A stretch of 64,000 nt of DNA from Citrus sinensis (GCF_022201045.2 NC_068559.1:24187501-24251500); one strand, 5' to 3'; positions 22,700 to 36,700 are shown, counted from the stretch's first letter. Numbers and translations are program-made. Notes: generated by a model from the sequence alone, not told the origin.

Positions 22700-25494
22700 T
22701 TTTTTGGACGTCGAAACTATGATATGGGCTTGGAATTACACACATGGCCTGGATAGAATCACTCGTTTATCTTCGTTGGGCTTCGAGATTTGGCGGCAAC
22801 TTGCAAGAAGCACCTAACATATGGACCTAATTCTTGTGTTTCGGGTTAATTTTAAAAGCACTAGGGCATATTGTTTGTTTGTTAAGCAAAATGTGGACTG
22901 TGGGTTTGTGCTAGGGCGATGTTTAATTAATTCTACTAATGTACTGATTCCATATTCCCATTTCGGATTGAAAGATACAACAATTCGATTGGAAAATGGC
23001 TTACACTCATCAACCAATAATCTTGACAAGAATCAATTTTCCTTTTGTTGCCAAACAAGAAACTGGGTTTGGACTTTGGACCACTATATTTGTGGGTTAC
23101 AATTACATGTTGGCCATAAAATGGGCCCATAAAGTACAGCTCCTTTCAATTAAACAATCATTATTTTTAATAGGAAATATTACTCTGGGGAGCTATTATT
23201 TTAGTGGGTGGGTGGCTCTTATCACCCTTTCAATTTCTTAAAAAGATAGTTTAAGTACTTTAGTTGACGTATATTTGTTTCCAATCCGTTTGTGAGTGGA
23301 TAGATCTCTCCTGACAGGTCTATTCCTTTCGCTCGTTACTTCAATTGCTTATGGGAATAGATTTATACCTTGTTGAGAGTAAATTTCTCCTTTGGAGCCT
23401 TGATTGGATTTGGAGCACATTTATCCTTCGTAATCTATTTGTTTACTTACTGATCAAAAGATTAGTTTCGACAAATTTGTATTGCAATATAATAAAAATT
23501 AATCTAATATTTGATAGGTCATGCTAAGTTACATAACAACGAAACTCACATCGACCTAATAGTTGTTCTAAACAAGTCATGCATGGTTTAGTTATCAAAC
23601 ACTCTTGGGTTATTGATACAACTCTTGGGTTGATGAAAAAAAGAACATGTTTATTATATCAAAATTCAGAAGCAACAAAATTTCTAATTTTTTATGGGTA
23701 AGAACATTATTGCTGATATATATATTCAAAGACCCCCTTTTCACCATTAGCAAGAATTAAATTAATATCTAAAACTCCTATTAAAAGGGAAACGGAGCCA
23801 CCAGCCATGCACAAAATAAATTTCGTAGGTCTTGTCCCGTCGAACAAAATTCAAGATATATTATTTTCTTTATTTTTCTATTTTATCTCCTTCTAATGCT
23901 TTCTTTATTTTATTTTATTTTTTTTTAAAATGATAGAAATGAAACTAATGATAAGAGTTTCACGTGTGATAAAAGAGACTCTATTTATTCCCCAGCCAAA
24001 ATTTTAGAGAAAAATAATTTTTAATAACTTACTAATTCTCATTCCAAAATTTTTAAATTTCTCATTTATTAATGTTCTATTCTTGTCACTTATTTTTGTC
24101 AGTACCTTTTAGAATACTTGAAGTAATGGAACCAATTATAAACTGAATTTTTACCAATATTTAGATCACAAATAAATAGAAATTTTATGGATAGGACCTT
24201 TTGGATTACTAATTTAACCACACTCATATTTAAAATTTGGGCCTTATTATATTGGAACATCTCCAATGTAAAACAACTACATCAATTATTAGATGCATAT
24301 TGTTATAATTATTTCAGATTTTTCACGTGTTTTCAACCGTTGATGTGGCTACTCTACATTAGAGCATCTCCCACGTAGCCGCAGGCTTAAAATTATTTGG
24401 TGGTTATCATTTTCAGTGATGAAACACTAAATCCACCAATTCCACTGCTATGATCTGGCCATGTGAGCCAGTCAAGGTTTTGGGACACGTAGCCATGGAG
24501 ACTCCTCCCTTTTTGGCACATGGAGTTGAGTCCAAGGACTTAACCCTGGCTAGTGACAGAAGATACGGAGTTTAAAATCTTCAATTTAGCCTTTGAAAAT
24601 ATCCCGCGTATGCAATTTCTTGTAAGTCACTATAAAAGCAACACCGTTGAAATTTTTTTTTTTAAAAAAAAAGGGGTCAATTTCAAAACCTTTTTTGGAA
24701 TGTCCAAAACATAAAAAACTCTGCCATCAACACTCAAGAAATCCTAAATATAGAAGCCAATTGGATACTGTTCTCAAATCTCAGCCACTCAACCATTGCA
24801 GCAGGAAATTAGTAAGAAAAACGTGCTTTCAAACAACACTATTTATCTCATGCCTTAAAAATAATAACACTGAATATCATGTACAAAAGATTTTAAGGGT
24901 TTTTCTCAACATGGGTTTGTAGATTCTTTTACAAAATAACATCAAAAATGTAATGGAGAAGATGATGTCTTTTTAATTTTTTCAGCTTTCTAGACCCATC
25001 ATCTCACTTGAAACTCGGAATGGATGTTTAACTAATTTTAAGTGCCTAGGTACACTTTGCGAAATTTGGCGTATGGTTAGGTCAATTTTTGCTTCCTTAG
25101 ATTTGGTGGGGACATACATTTTCCGATCAAAATTTGTTAGGTTTCATCTCATCATAAGTAACTATTATCACTTAAGATTTGTTTCCAGTCAATGATTAAG
25201 ATAGTTTTGTGGATAATTTTCCATGCATCATTAAATTGGTTCCATGTGACTCATATTCATAGAGGAGAAAATAAGATTGCTAATGTTTGGGCAAATTTCG
25301 ACCTATATCGATTTTTTTTCTTCTTCTTGTTTTTAAACAATAATTACTGAAAAGAGCTATTAATAAAATTTTTTTTTCATTCCAGAAAATATTCATATGC
25401 CAATCAATTACCCAAAGTATATATAATTATCACAAAATAAACTAAAAAGCTTACACTTCTCTTTGCGAGATTCTAGCTAACAAAAAGTGAGATT
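22700..25494. other. gene-free stretch
   Basis: No recognised gene. 22700–23240 is less AT-rich, but its frames are open on both strands at once and match nothing I know. A possible short MITE lies at about 24250–24376: the left has ACATCTCCAATGTAAA and the right inverted has GAGATGCTCTAATGTA, the GAGCATCTCC style of Harbinger elements. 24380–24620 is moderately GC-rich without a readable gene. Confidence 0.4.
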
Positions 25495-25511
25495 TAATAA
25501 TGTTCAAACTT

Positions 25512-25798
25512 TTTTTTTTTAATTCTGTTATACAGATATTGTTACTGATATTACATCAGACATTACAATTATAATATTTACAATCGTACCAAATAACAGG
25601 GTCTACCGCCATACATTAACCCACTGAAGTATTTGCTCAAATACTTTAAACACTCTCAAATATTCGAGGGGTGTCTACTCTACTCACATTAAGGGATAGA
25701 CTGTCTCTACTCAATTAGTTGATAATTGAGGGAGTACTGAAACTAATCTTCATAAAACTCTTATGGAGGCTGAAACCCTTGCACCGAAGGCCCATTTG
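25512..25798 (-). mobile_element. SINE-like retroposon with poly(A) tail and 17-bp TSD
   Basis: A 287-bp insertion flanked by perfect 17-bp direct repeats TAATAATGTTCAAACTT (25495–25511 and 25799–25815). On the minus strand it starts near CAAATGGGCCTTCGGTGC and ends in an A run directly against the duplicated target. Size, A tail and a long target duplication are the marks of retroposition by LINE machinery, so this is a SINE or a short truncated LINE. The 5' part does not show clear pol III A and B boxes that I can confirm, so the exact family is open. Confidence 0.75.
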
Positions 25799-25815
25799 TA
25801 ATAATGTTCAAACTT

Positions 25816-28800
25816 AAATTTGAAGTGGTGGCACAAAATGTAAGAAAATGAGTACACATGCGAATCTTAGAACAATCAAAATTAATCTCGTAAATACTAA
25901 GAAAATTCCAACAATTAGTGATGGCGACAAATCTGAAAGAACCAGCAGTGTAGCTTGGTGAGCCATATAGTTAGGTTAAGTCTCTCCAATTGGATGGTGA
26001 CCAAAAACCCTAAATAATGATTCTGTTTTTGAACTTGTATTTTAGAGAAATATACTTGATAAAATCCAACTACAATTTAATGACTCATTTTGCAAAGCAT
26101 TTGTGCACTCCACATCATTGCCGATTTTTCTTTTGAGACAGTACTTTTAAAGATTTTCTTTTACGTAGATTATAAGTTACAGTCATTTTCAATTTTTTTT
26201 TTGTTTTGTGACAAACCATTTCACATGGCTGCTGCCTGAGCCTATTCTAGTGCATCCATTCATTTTCCAGATGGAGCTCTTTCGAACAACTCAACACAAA
26301 AATAAAGTTACTTTACACATAATTCAATTCATTTAAGTTACAGTTCAATTGAGCTGGGGTTTTTTCATTTCGTGAAGCTCATCACTCGTTGACAATATGA
26401 CACTGTTTGCTTTGAATTTGAGTCAGCACGGTCTTACTTTTGGAAATTCGAAAAATTTATTTTACTGTTCAAGAAAGAGCTCTACGAATATATCTCAACA
26501 ACTCTTCTTGATCACTAGGTGACATGGACTTTGACCAAGGGCGTGTCCATATTTGTAAAAGTGATGTTTATAATGGTTTGGCCTCTTTCTAACTTTATTT
26601 TATTTTTTTTGACATTTTACGCCTTGTTTTTACGTTATTATTTTTGAACTTTTTTCCCGAGCAATTTACTCCTATGATTTTCACCCCCATATTTCTAATT
26701 TTGGCCGGCCCCGCTCTTGATTCTAACACCTCCCCGTCTTGAGGTGTTGCACTTGCTTCTAAGGTTTTTATTATGTGTACTATATACATATTATGTGAAT
26801 GAGGACAGTATAAAACATAAGCATGTACTTTACAGCACGAGGAAGAAACATATGGGGACCAGATTAGCTAATTAGGCCATGTATCCTACTGTTTAGTTGA
26901 CATTTACCCTCCAATAAAAAAAAAAAAACACACATACATACATATACATACATACATACATTTTCAAACTAATCATTGTTTAAAAGTGAAAACATCTTGT
27001 GTAACCTAGTAAGAATTTGATTGGAACAATACCAGCTACTCTTTTATATCACAAATCTCCAACCCATGGGGTCCCATCATGCTACATTAAATTTCAAAGA
27101 TTCACATGACTGAGTGATCACAAAAAAAAAAGAAAAAAGAAAAAAAAGTTTGATGGGAGAAAAAGAAGAGAAAAGTTTCTCACATTTCCAAGTAGCATCT
27201 TCCACTGAGAAAAGGTGAATGAATCTTTTGCAATTTTTGGTCTGTGAAAAAAGTGAACCCAAAAGGGAGCTCCTGCAAAAGTTTGCATACTATCATTCAA
27301 CCTCCATCTCATATTGCTATGTTGCGATATGTTTGCATGAAATTCACAAAACTCTTAATTTTGTTAAAGAAGAATCATTTAAAATTTTAATTTTAACGTC
27401 CTTTTGCAGAGACCCAACTGACATTAACCCCCTCCTCATATTAATTCAAGATCTTTGCATATTTTTCCAAGCCATATCTATGACCTAAAAGTTTAAAGCA
27501 TGCAGATTCAAGATAAAATGAGAGACCATGCCAAGCTAGTCAAACCAATGAGCTGTGAATGTGTGATACAGATGAACAATAAAAAAAAGGGGTTTATGTT
27601 CAATGCACAACTGGGGAAGAACATTTGTATACCTAAACCTAATAGCTGTTAATTGTCGTACGTTTGAGTATTATAAGTCATTCTAAGAATACCCCTTACA
27701 AGCTTTAAGTAAAATACAAGATTTAATGCAATATTTAAATAGTGTAATTAAGTACAGTAGTTGTGACAATGGCATAATCTTACACAAAGTCTTATAGACG
27801 TGCGTCTCTTAATTGATTAAAGCCCAAACTTTAATTTATTTTGTGAACAACATTTTCATTAGCATGAAAGAATTAAAAAGAGAGAGAGAGAGTAATGATC
27901 AATGATACAGAGTCTTTGATTCAAGTTAAAGAATTCTAAAGCTCTGCTTAAGAGATCTCGAATCCCCAACTCCCATCCCATGTTGCTTTGAATGTATAGG
28001 ATTTGGTTATTGCTTGCTTGGCTTTCGGTTTCCACAAAAAAAAAAAAGCCATGCCAGTCATGAAACAGCCCTTCATTTTAATATGCTTATATGCAAATGG
28101 TTTTATATTTTTATTTATTATATGGAAATAGTACAGTTGGCAATAACCCAATGGCTGGCTTTTGGCTTTACTCACTTTCTTATTGGAGGAAAAATATTAT
28201 CGAGGAATCTCATGCCCGTTTCTTTATTAGGGTTTAGCTTTTTCGCCTTTGGACTATACTATTGTACAATGTTCACTAGAAGATTTCTTAATTAAAATTT
28301 TTGTTTTTGTTTTTCTTCTCAAACATACCTTGTAAAACCAACCCAATCAACACAAATGATTTTTACCTCTAACATGGCCATATTTAATTAAGTAAATTGC
28401 TTAGGGCTAAGTAAAAGATTAGGGTTTTATAAAATAAAGTGAGAGAGAGAGATTCCATTATTCTAAAGCTTAGGTCTTAGAGATTGCAAGTCCCAATGCC
28501 AACTAATAATGACATGAGAAAAAGAGAGAAAAGGGACAGTCCATCAATTATATAAAGTGGTAAAATATTGAAACAAGTTAACAGAATAATTATAATTATA
28601 ATCTACTCTTTTTATCTTTTGGATTTTTTTATTATTCATGGATGACCTGCATAATTAATTAGGCCTTTGTTCAAAGGAAGAGAAGAGCAGTTCCAATTTG
28701 ACGAGTCAACACTCTGATAATATCAGTGATATGATCACAGCCACTAGATTTGATTACCCTTTTCTAAGCAAGTCTCCCGATTTATTCTGTAATTAAGCCC

Positions 28801-31300
28801 ATGTCGATCTTCAACCACCGTTCTGAAAATTTTGTTAATATTAAAGAATCTCTCAAAAGGGTAATCAAAATGGATTTAAAAACAAAATCTTGATTGTTAG
28901 CCTGTTGAGAAAGTTGCGAACTAAGTTTGAAAAACTTCCACCTAAAAAAACTTCTTGTCCCCATAACAATATGAACCTGGTTAGCAATCACTTTCGGTAT
29001 CACTGTTTTATCAACAGCATCGCCAGTTCATTAAAAATTGTTTATTAATATTCAATCAAATGAGATGTGATTTACTTGATGTATATACATTTCAAATTGG
29101 ATTCAATTCATTTTGATGTTCGGATAAAAGTTCAACGTGATGTATTAATCAGGTGATTTCTGATCAAATTCAATCAATCTAATTTATCATAATGGATAGC
29201 TTGTCAAAGAAGTGAAAAAGAAAGCAAAAAGAATACGGTAATGGACCAGATTGAACTGAAGTAATCAATTTGAAAATAAAGTTTGATTTAAGTGGGGTTG
29301 AAATAAAAAAATCAAAGCAAACGAAAAAGAATTTATTGAATTGCCAACGCAAAGTCTATTACATCGACCTCGATTTTGCCTAGAATCCAAAAGAGAGAAT
29401 CTATTAAATTTAAAGGTTGGTTCTAAAATCAAATACATAAATTGTTCTTATCCTGCAAGCCTAACACTGATGTCAGTATGCGCTCACTTTGGATTTCATG
29501 TTACAGTTCACGACAATAATAGCAATATCAAGAAGGAAGGTATCACTTTCAAAAAGCAAATAAAAAAAGAAGGAAGGTATTAAATTTTCCAGTAAGAATT
29601 GAGAAATTCGAATAATCAATATAGCTAAGCAAGATTGGAAAAAATGAAAAAGAAGCTGTCCCTTTACTAATTCGATAAGAGAACTGTTATATATACTTTG
29701 TACTTAAGAGATAATCCACTGCATAAATGATAATTGAGTGTTCTTGTTAATAATTGTTGTGGGTTTCAACTTTTAAGAACAAAGTATATGTGATTTGGTA
29801 AATATTTACTATTAATAGATAGTGAAAATATATAATAATCATAATTAATACAAGATGGATTTGAACATACAACTAACTATATTTGTGTTACTTCTCCAAC
29901 ATTTAGATTTGTGTTATTTCTCTATCATTTAGTTTTGAGTAATGATAGACATCTTAAATTTTTTTATCCCAAATTCCATCCTAAATTATATGCTATTCAT
30001 TGATTGGTCAGTAATTCTTTACAAGATATAAATTAATTAATTGTATAATCTTCACTAACCAATTGATGAATGTCATGTCATTTGTGATAATTTTTTGGGA
30101 TAAATAATTTGAGATGTGTAACACTACTATTTAGTTTTTTAAAAGTAATTATTCACCTGTAGTAAAATTCTTCTTGGTTTGAAATGAGGTTCTTCAATTT
30201 TTACCTACAATAGATGAGTGAGATAGATTAGGTCAATCCCATAAATTTCTTTTAAATCTTAGTGTGAAGCTGTTTTGTTTCTCTTAGTTTTAAAGTTTCA
30301 CAGTGGACATAATCAATATACGTGTTGTAAGATGCTGTCCTAACTAAAGTTTGAGTCTTAAGTTTTGTCCTAAATTTTATATTTAAGCCCCGTAAACCTT
30401 TACATTTTATATTTGATACGATGATGTATCAATATTTTTGGTCATTTCTTTTACCCTTTTAATGTTGTACTTCTAATTTTTTTTTTCTAAATAATATTGC
30501 AGTCTAAAATTTATGCTATAAGTTGTTTTTTTTTCCTCTTTTTTTTTTCTTTTAAAGCAATTTCAGATAAGCATGCTAGAAAATTAAAGATGGAAAAGAA
30601 TTTAAAAGTTACATGTGTTAGGTAAAAGTCAAAGGAACCTAATTCTTGCAACTCACAAATTCTGCTTGCATAATAAATTAGATCAACCTTTCAACGTCCA
30701 GTAAAGCAAGCTGCCCATCTTGCACCGATTTAATACTAATATAATAATAGATTAACAGTTTAACACACAACATTGCACAATGCACATAATTTTTTTATAA
30801 AAAAAAATCCTTTGTGAAGCTAAAAAAAAAATGGAAAATTTAAGTTGTATACAATAAATGTATTTGTTTTCTTTTTCTCCAAGCTTTCACAGACTAACAG
30901 AACAAAAAAGATAGATAAGACAGTCAAGTTATCATACAATTGGATATAAAACAAATACAACTCTCCCTCAAAATGATACAAATCTCATGCTTAGAATCTT
31001 TATTAATAGATCAAAATTAAACTATAAGTATGAAAATGAGCTAGCTAGATTTTGGGTTCTTGACCAAACAAACTCTCCCATTAAAGCTCTCATTAAAAGC
31101 TCTGTTTCCGAGACAATAATCAAAGACAATGAAATAAACTACAAAAAAGGCCTCCTCCCTTGCAAGAGTTGGCAATGTCAGATGCTAGCTCAAACTGTTA
31201 TAATTATCAGTTAAAAAATGACTCGTTAAACTAAAACACTCTAATTAATTAAAGTTGTTTTTAAAAGTTAAAGGAAAAAAAAGAAAAGTTGTTTACCTCT
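25816..31300. other. gene-free stretch upstream of the bHLH gene
   Basis: No recognised gene. It contains a (CATA)n microsatellite at about 26930–26961, short (GA)n tracts at about 27878–27891 and 28440–28451, and a Mutator-like MITE (29937–30128). The remainder is AT-rich. Short frames are scattered on both strands and do not form gene models. Confidence 0.5.
29937..30128. mobile_element. Mutator-like MITE with ~10-bp target duplication
   Basis: A 192-bp element with flanking direct repeats ATTTAGTTTT (29927–29936 and 30129–30138). Terminal inverted repeats of more than 40 bp match well: the left is AGTAATGATAGACATCTTAA and the right inverted is AGTAGTGTTACACATCTCAA, both continuing into TTTATCCCAAA. 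The 9–10-bp duplication and long inverted ends point to Mutator-type mobilisation. The interior is non-coding. Confidence 0.75.
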
Positions 31301-31374
31301 TTATAATATAATTTTAACAGTAGCAGTGGCGGTGGTTAATGATCAAAGAGCTCTCTTTTTTATGCAAGCGTGGG

Positions 31375-31380
31375 TATAAA
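31375..31380 (+). promoter_or_regulatory. probable TATA box of the bHLH gene
   Basis: TATAAA in GGGTATAAATGC, followed by a CT-rich stretch typical of plant transcription starts near 31400. The leader to the ATG at 32342 would be about 930 bases. It probably includes an intron and has short upstream ORFs, such as those starting near 31583 and 31714. This is inferred; an alternative promoter nearer the gene cannot be excluded. Confidence 0.4.
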
Positions 31381-32341
31381 TGCAGGACCTTTGCCGTTAC
31401 TCTTCCCTTTCACTCTCTCACGAATACCCATTTCTTTGATTTTGTTTTTCTCTTTAAAGTTTCGATCTTTCTCTGTGTGTGTGAGCGCATCAGTTCAGTT
31501 GTTGTTGAGCAAGAAAACAGGAGGTTCTTGAGGCAAAATTGAATAAAGTCTGTATTTTTATGAGATAAAAAAAGCTAGCTTGAATGGAAGGCAGAGCACA
31601 AAAAGTATAGCACAGAATCTGAAGTCAGTATATTTTCTCTAGCCACCACTTTTAGTTAGCTTTTTCTCTCTTCCTCTTTCTCTGTGTCTCTGGTAACTCT
31701 GACTAGGGTTTGAATGGGAGGGGGTCTTATTTATTGTACCGAAATCAATGTTACTTTCTTAATTGGCCGCTTCTTGTTCAGACTTTTTCAGACTTCCCTT
31801 CTTTGAAATTTATTTGGTAGCTGCTCAAATTTGTGTTGTGCGATTTTTGTTACTACATATTTTCACTATTTTGTTAGGTCTATAACCTTAGTAACTGTAC
31901 TGTAGTGGGTCTGCTTGGGTCTGCCTCCTCGGTTAGCACAGACGCTTACTTTGTTTCATTCCTTCTGGGAGGATTGGGGCTTTCGAAGGAATATCTTTGG
32001 GACTGCTGTTAAGTTTCTTAAATTGTAAGTTTCAGACTTTCTGTTCTTTTGGGGTAAAACTTCTTTGTGAAGTGATAATTTAATATGTGTCTGGGAATTA
32101 GATAGTTTTTTTTTTTTCCTTTTACTTTGTGTTATGCTTTTCTTTTTCATATCCTCCCTTTAAGTGTCTTTGATCTTGGGGCTAATCTGATCTAGCCACT
32201 TGGGCTTTTTAGCGGTTGTCAATTTTAAAGGTTCCAATTCCCTTTAGTGAATTTCTATTGATTGCTTGCTGGTTGTTCAACCACAATTGTGAGAGAAAGC
32301 CATCTATTGTTGGTCACTTCTGCTGTTCTTGTTAAGGAGAG

Positions 32342-35094
32342 ATGGATATGAGTGACAAGGATAAATTTGTGTTAGAAAAGAGGAATGATAATCCTATGGA
32401 CTATCATTCACCTAATATGTCTTCAGACTGGCAATTTAGCGGTGCCAATCTTGCAAATGCGGCTCTAAATTTGGTTCCCACTGGTAATCCACTGGGAGTT
32501 GGTTCCTCTTCATGTTCTTCTGCTCCAATGGTGGATTCATTTAACCAAACCATTTGGGACCATCCTACCAACTCGCAGAGTTTGGGGTATTGTAATATTG
32601 ATGCCCAACACAATGCAAGCTCTTCAAATGCTTTAGGAATTAGAAAAGGAAGTTCTGCCTCTTTGAGAAGTTGTATTGATAGACCACTTGATATTGGATG
32701 GAATCCAGCTAGTTCAATGATAAAAGGAGGCATTTTCTTACCAAATGCCCCTGGAATGTTCCCGCAAAGCTTATCTCAGTTCCCGGCTGATTCTGCATTC
32801 ATAGAGCGAGCGGCCAGATTTTCTTCCTTCAGTGGTGGGAATTTTTGTGATATGATGAACACTTTTGGCACTCCTGAACCGACAGGCCTTTATTCTAGGG
32901 GTAGGGGGATGATGCAAGGGCCACAAGAAGTGTTTGCCGGTAATGGGTTGAAATCACTGTCTCGCGGTCAGTCTCAGAAGAATGAGATGAATGTGGCTGA
33001 AGTTTCTAAAGATGCTTCATTGTCTGTTGAACATGGAGCTAGTAATGGGAGCACACTAAAGAATGAAAGAAAAGGTGAGAGCCTAGTGAATTCTCATGGA
33101 GAAGCAAAACAAGGTGTTGGTGCGTCTGGTGGTGACTCTGATGAAGCTGAGTTCAGTGGAGGTGGTGGTCAAGATGAGCCATCTGCGGTAGAGGGAACCG
33201 GTGGGGAACCTTCTGCTAAGGGTCTATCTTCAAAGAAAAGAAAAAGGAATGGCCAGGTAGAAACCATTTTTTCCATCCTTTAAAAAAAAATCTTTTCAAT
33301 TGTAACTTGTCTCTGTTTTTTTTTTTTTTTCCCTTTTTTCACATTTTTTAATTATTATTTATTTATTTATATATTTTTTTGGGGGGGGGGGTTTGGTGGT
33401 AGGATATTGAGTTTGATCAAGCCAAGGGAGGCCAGTCATCAGGTGAAGCTGCAAAGGACAACACTGAAAATCAACGGAAGGGAGATCATAAGCCATCCTC
33501 AACTGGAAATAAGTCTGCTGGAAAACAGGGAAAACAGGGATCTCAAACTTCAGATCCACCAAAAGAAGAATATATTCATGTCAGAGCTCGAAGAGGCCAG
33601 GCAACAAATAGCCATAGTCTTGCTGAAAGAGTAAGGATTTTACATGGAGCCCTTTCTTTTTTCATTTTTCTTTTAGTATTTCTATTTTTGTGAGCAAGTG
33701 TCTGGTTAAAAAAGTTTATAGTCTTGTGCAGAAATTGTAATTCGTTAATTTTGACTACAGGTGAGAAGGGAAAAGATCAGTGAGAGGATGAAATTTCTTC
33801 AAGATCTCGTGCCTGGTTGTAGCAAGGTTTGTTAATTGGATTTGACAGTTTAGGAAGTCCAATAAGACAAACTCTCAGCAGAATTCAGTATTATATTGAA
33901 ATTCACATTATTTAAATTGATTGGTTTTTGCAGGTCACCGGCAAGGCTGTAATGCTGGATGAGATTATTAACTATGTCCAATCACTGCAGCGGCAGGTTG
34001 AGGTATGGGGAGAAAATTCCAAAAATTCCAATTTTCCCTTCTTTTTCCACATTTGTTGCTCGTAAATGATACAGCGTACTGCCAATTTGTTTTCGATGTA
34101 GCATGGACACTTATATTTCCTAAAAAATTTTGATGCCAATTTGTTTTCGATATGGCATGGACACTTATATTTCCTCAAAAATTTTGATGATGCATGGGTC
34201 GTGTACATTGCACTTGTGGTCTATGTCAATAAACCAGCATAATAACTTGTGGTTTATCGCATTAGCCCAGTGGCTTTGAGACTACCATAAATGATTAGTT
34301 AACTTCTTAGCAGAATATACTACTGTCTGAAACTTTTCATGGTTATTGATTGTGACCCATTTCTGTATCACTTCCTGTTTTATTTTCTCCAGTTTCTGTC
34401 AATGAAACTCGCAACGGTAAATCCGCGACTGGATTTCAACATAGAAGAGCTGCTAGCAAAAGATGTAAGTGATTTGGAGAGCATTTCAGTAATGCAAATT
34501 TCCTCGAGTATTCTTGCATTATCTTAGGTCTCAAGAATGTTTTCTTAAACAGGTGCTTCAATCACGAGCTGGTCCTTCATCTACTCTGGGGTTTTCTCCT
34601 GATATGCCTTTGGTTTATCCTCCAGTACATCAATCTCAAGCAGGACTCATGCATGGTGCTCTTCCTGGCATGGGGAACCCTTCTGACATACTTCGGAGAA
34701 CTATTAACTCCCAGTTGACCCCAATGACTGGAGGATTCAAGGAGCCATCTCAGGTATCTTTCTATCCACAGTAAGATAATTATGAAGATGAGCTCCACAA
34801 CCCACACCCCAATCCTTAATCTCAAGTGATGTAGTCTGCCTTTGTTTCTGGGTGATACAGTTGACCTTTCATTTGCTCTATTTGACTAGGTAGCCAATGT
34901 CTGGGAAGATGAGCTACACAATGTTGTCCAGATGAGTTATGGAACTAGTGCTCCCTCTGACAGCCAAGATGTAAATGGTATGATTTGTTAATTTCACTAT
35001 TTTCTTATTTTCCAAGTTTTTTGAGATTAATAAAGAGTTCTCTACAACATTTGCAGGGTCTACACCACCGGGTCATATGAAAGTTGAACTTTGA
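32342..35094 (+). CDS. BHLH49: bHLH transcription factor (bHLH49/CIB group)
   Basis: A nuclear DNA-binding regulator; bHLH49-type proteins bind E-box/G-box sites and promote cell elongation. Eight coding exons: 32342–33256, 33403–33630, 33761–33826, 33934–34002, 34393–34464, 34553–34753, 34890–34977 and 35057–35094, total 558 residues; all junctions are GT–AG and in frame. The N-terminal half is serine/glycine-rich and probably disordered, ending in a nuclear-localisation-like SSKKRKRNG. The bHLH region (about residues 360–430) contains [20 protein letters not shown], with the His-Glu-Arg pattern that contacts E-boxes, then [16 protein letters not shown] and the second helix [20 protein letters not shown] short leucine-containing continuation follows. 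It lies head-to-tail with the PPR gene, as in Arabidopsis. Confidence 0.93.
34081..34188 (+). repeat. 54-bp tandem duplication in bHLH intron
   Basis: Two consecutive 54-bp copies (34081–34134 and 34135–34188), each starting GCCAATTTGTTTTCGAT and ending AAAATTTTGAT, with a few differences. They lie in the intron after the second bHLH helix exon. No coding effect is expected. Confidence 0.85.
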
Positions 35095-36700
35095 TAAATT
35101 TTTATTTGTTTTATGCCAATCGAACTGATACGGCCCCGTATATACCTTTGCATTACTGGCTTAAGATGACAGGAAAGCTCATGAGAGTTCCTTTATTGAA
35201 TATGAAGGATATATAAGTAAACAAAGCTATTACCACGTTCCTACTTCATCGCTATTTGTTAATTGAGATGCTGCTGAGATGGTACCAGAACTTGGGAGGA
35301 TCGGTTCATAAACGAAGCTGGGGATCATCTCTTAAGCCTCGAGGATCCTCAGGCATTATGATGCAGCAGTAACCTTCTTGTTTTTCTGTTTAAACTATCA
35401 GTTGTGAAAAAGTGATGTCGTTCGTGGGAATAGAATAGCTTAGAACATGTCCCATGTCCGGATCAAAGAATGTATAGATTGATATTCCAATATCTCATGA
35501 GATAGGTTGTAAACTTGTGGACAAGCAGGAGTCTCATCTGATACGGATATAATTTACAAAATAGCAGTGGAAGCCTCGAGTTCTTGTTCTGCTCAGAATT
35601 AAAAGTTGTATTTTCTAATTATATCTACTATCCATGACCAATGTAATGCTATCCTTTTCCTGTTAGTCCCATCGCGCCAAAAATTGTTATCTGATCCAGC
35701 CTAGCACCCATTGAATAATAACATGTGACGTATTTGGATTGTTGTTCATGGGATTCTTCATTTGACTCTTCTTCCAACTCTTCATATCAAGAAGAATCCT
35801 GAAGAGCCTGAGCTTGGAACTTGTGCCTAAATCAAGAGTGCTTCAGTTTAGCCAGCTATATTTACAGCTCACAATATTCTGTGTCATGGAAATCCCTAGA
35901 GGATAAAATTACACACGGAAAGGTGTATACTCTTTGACTGGATTATGCTCAGGATTTTTTTAATTGGAATTTGTCCGAGGGCGGGGTTATCAATCAATTC
36001 GAGAATCTGGTAGTGCATAAGATAGAAGCATATCCACTGTGAGATGCAAATAAAAATGCATGTGAGTTTTATGAATGGTTCATTCTCATTCTCATTCTGA
36101 GTCTAGGACAGGGAAAATACAAGCCTAAGAAGAAAAAGGGATGTTAGTCGGATTAACAGCCTGGAATCTGACCTCTCTCCATTATTAAACATAATGTGCA
36201 ATCATTTGTATTTTAGACCAAAAATAGTTTCTATTTTCTTTTTCCCTCAAAATTAAAATTTATATTCTGTGACATTTGAGTGAAAGGAAATGGGGTTGTA
36301 AATGATGTCTTGATCCATGTACAAAATTAGTGAGTAGCCCTCCCACCAAAAGAAAAAACCCAAAAAATAAAAAAAATGACACTAAATTAAATTAAATTCA
36401 AACATACCCTTGATAGTCTGTCTATAGAGTAAAAATTAGTAATTTTTAAACAAAATATATTATATTTTGAATAATACGTAGCAATATCACTCATAACTTC
36501 GTTTATATTTTAATTAGTAATTTAGGGATCGACTGCGTTAGTGGCCGAGGACACGGTACATCTCAGTCTACGCAGCATCTAATAATTAAAAAGTCAACCG
36601 AAATTTTAAAAAAAAAAAATGATGTGGCCATTCGACGGCGCCCCATGGGGTCGCAGTCGTCTAAGTACATGAACTGGATGGAGCCCATATGAACACAGTT
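35095..36700. other. 3' region of the bHLH gene and intergenic spacer
   Basis: 35095 to roughly 35620 is probably the bHLH 3' untranslated region. The rest to the PPR gene holds no recognisable gene. A (GTTTTT)n tract at about 36716–36741 lies in the PPR 5' leader. Confidence 0.5.

Noticed and set aside
22814..23241. Several overlapping open frames on both strands
   Set aside because: They are open on both strands over the same bases, show no recognisable protein features and have no splice partners; probably chance in non-coding DNA.
31339..31542. Plus-strand frame upstream of the bHLH gene
   Set aside because: It begins before the probable TATA box and spans the transcription start region, so it is unlikely to be translated as such.
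32404..32733. Minus-strand open frame of about 109 codons
   Set aside because: It lies wholly antisense to exon 1 of the bHLH gene, whose product is clearly recognisable; it is a shadow of that coding sequence.
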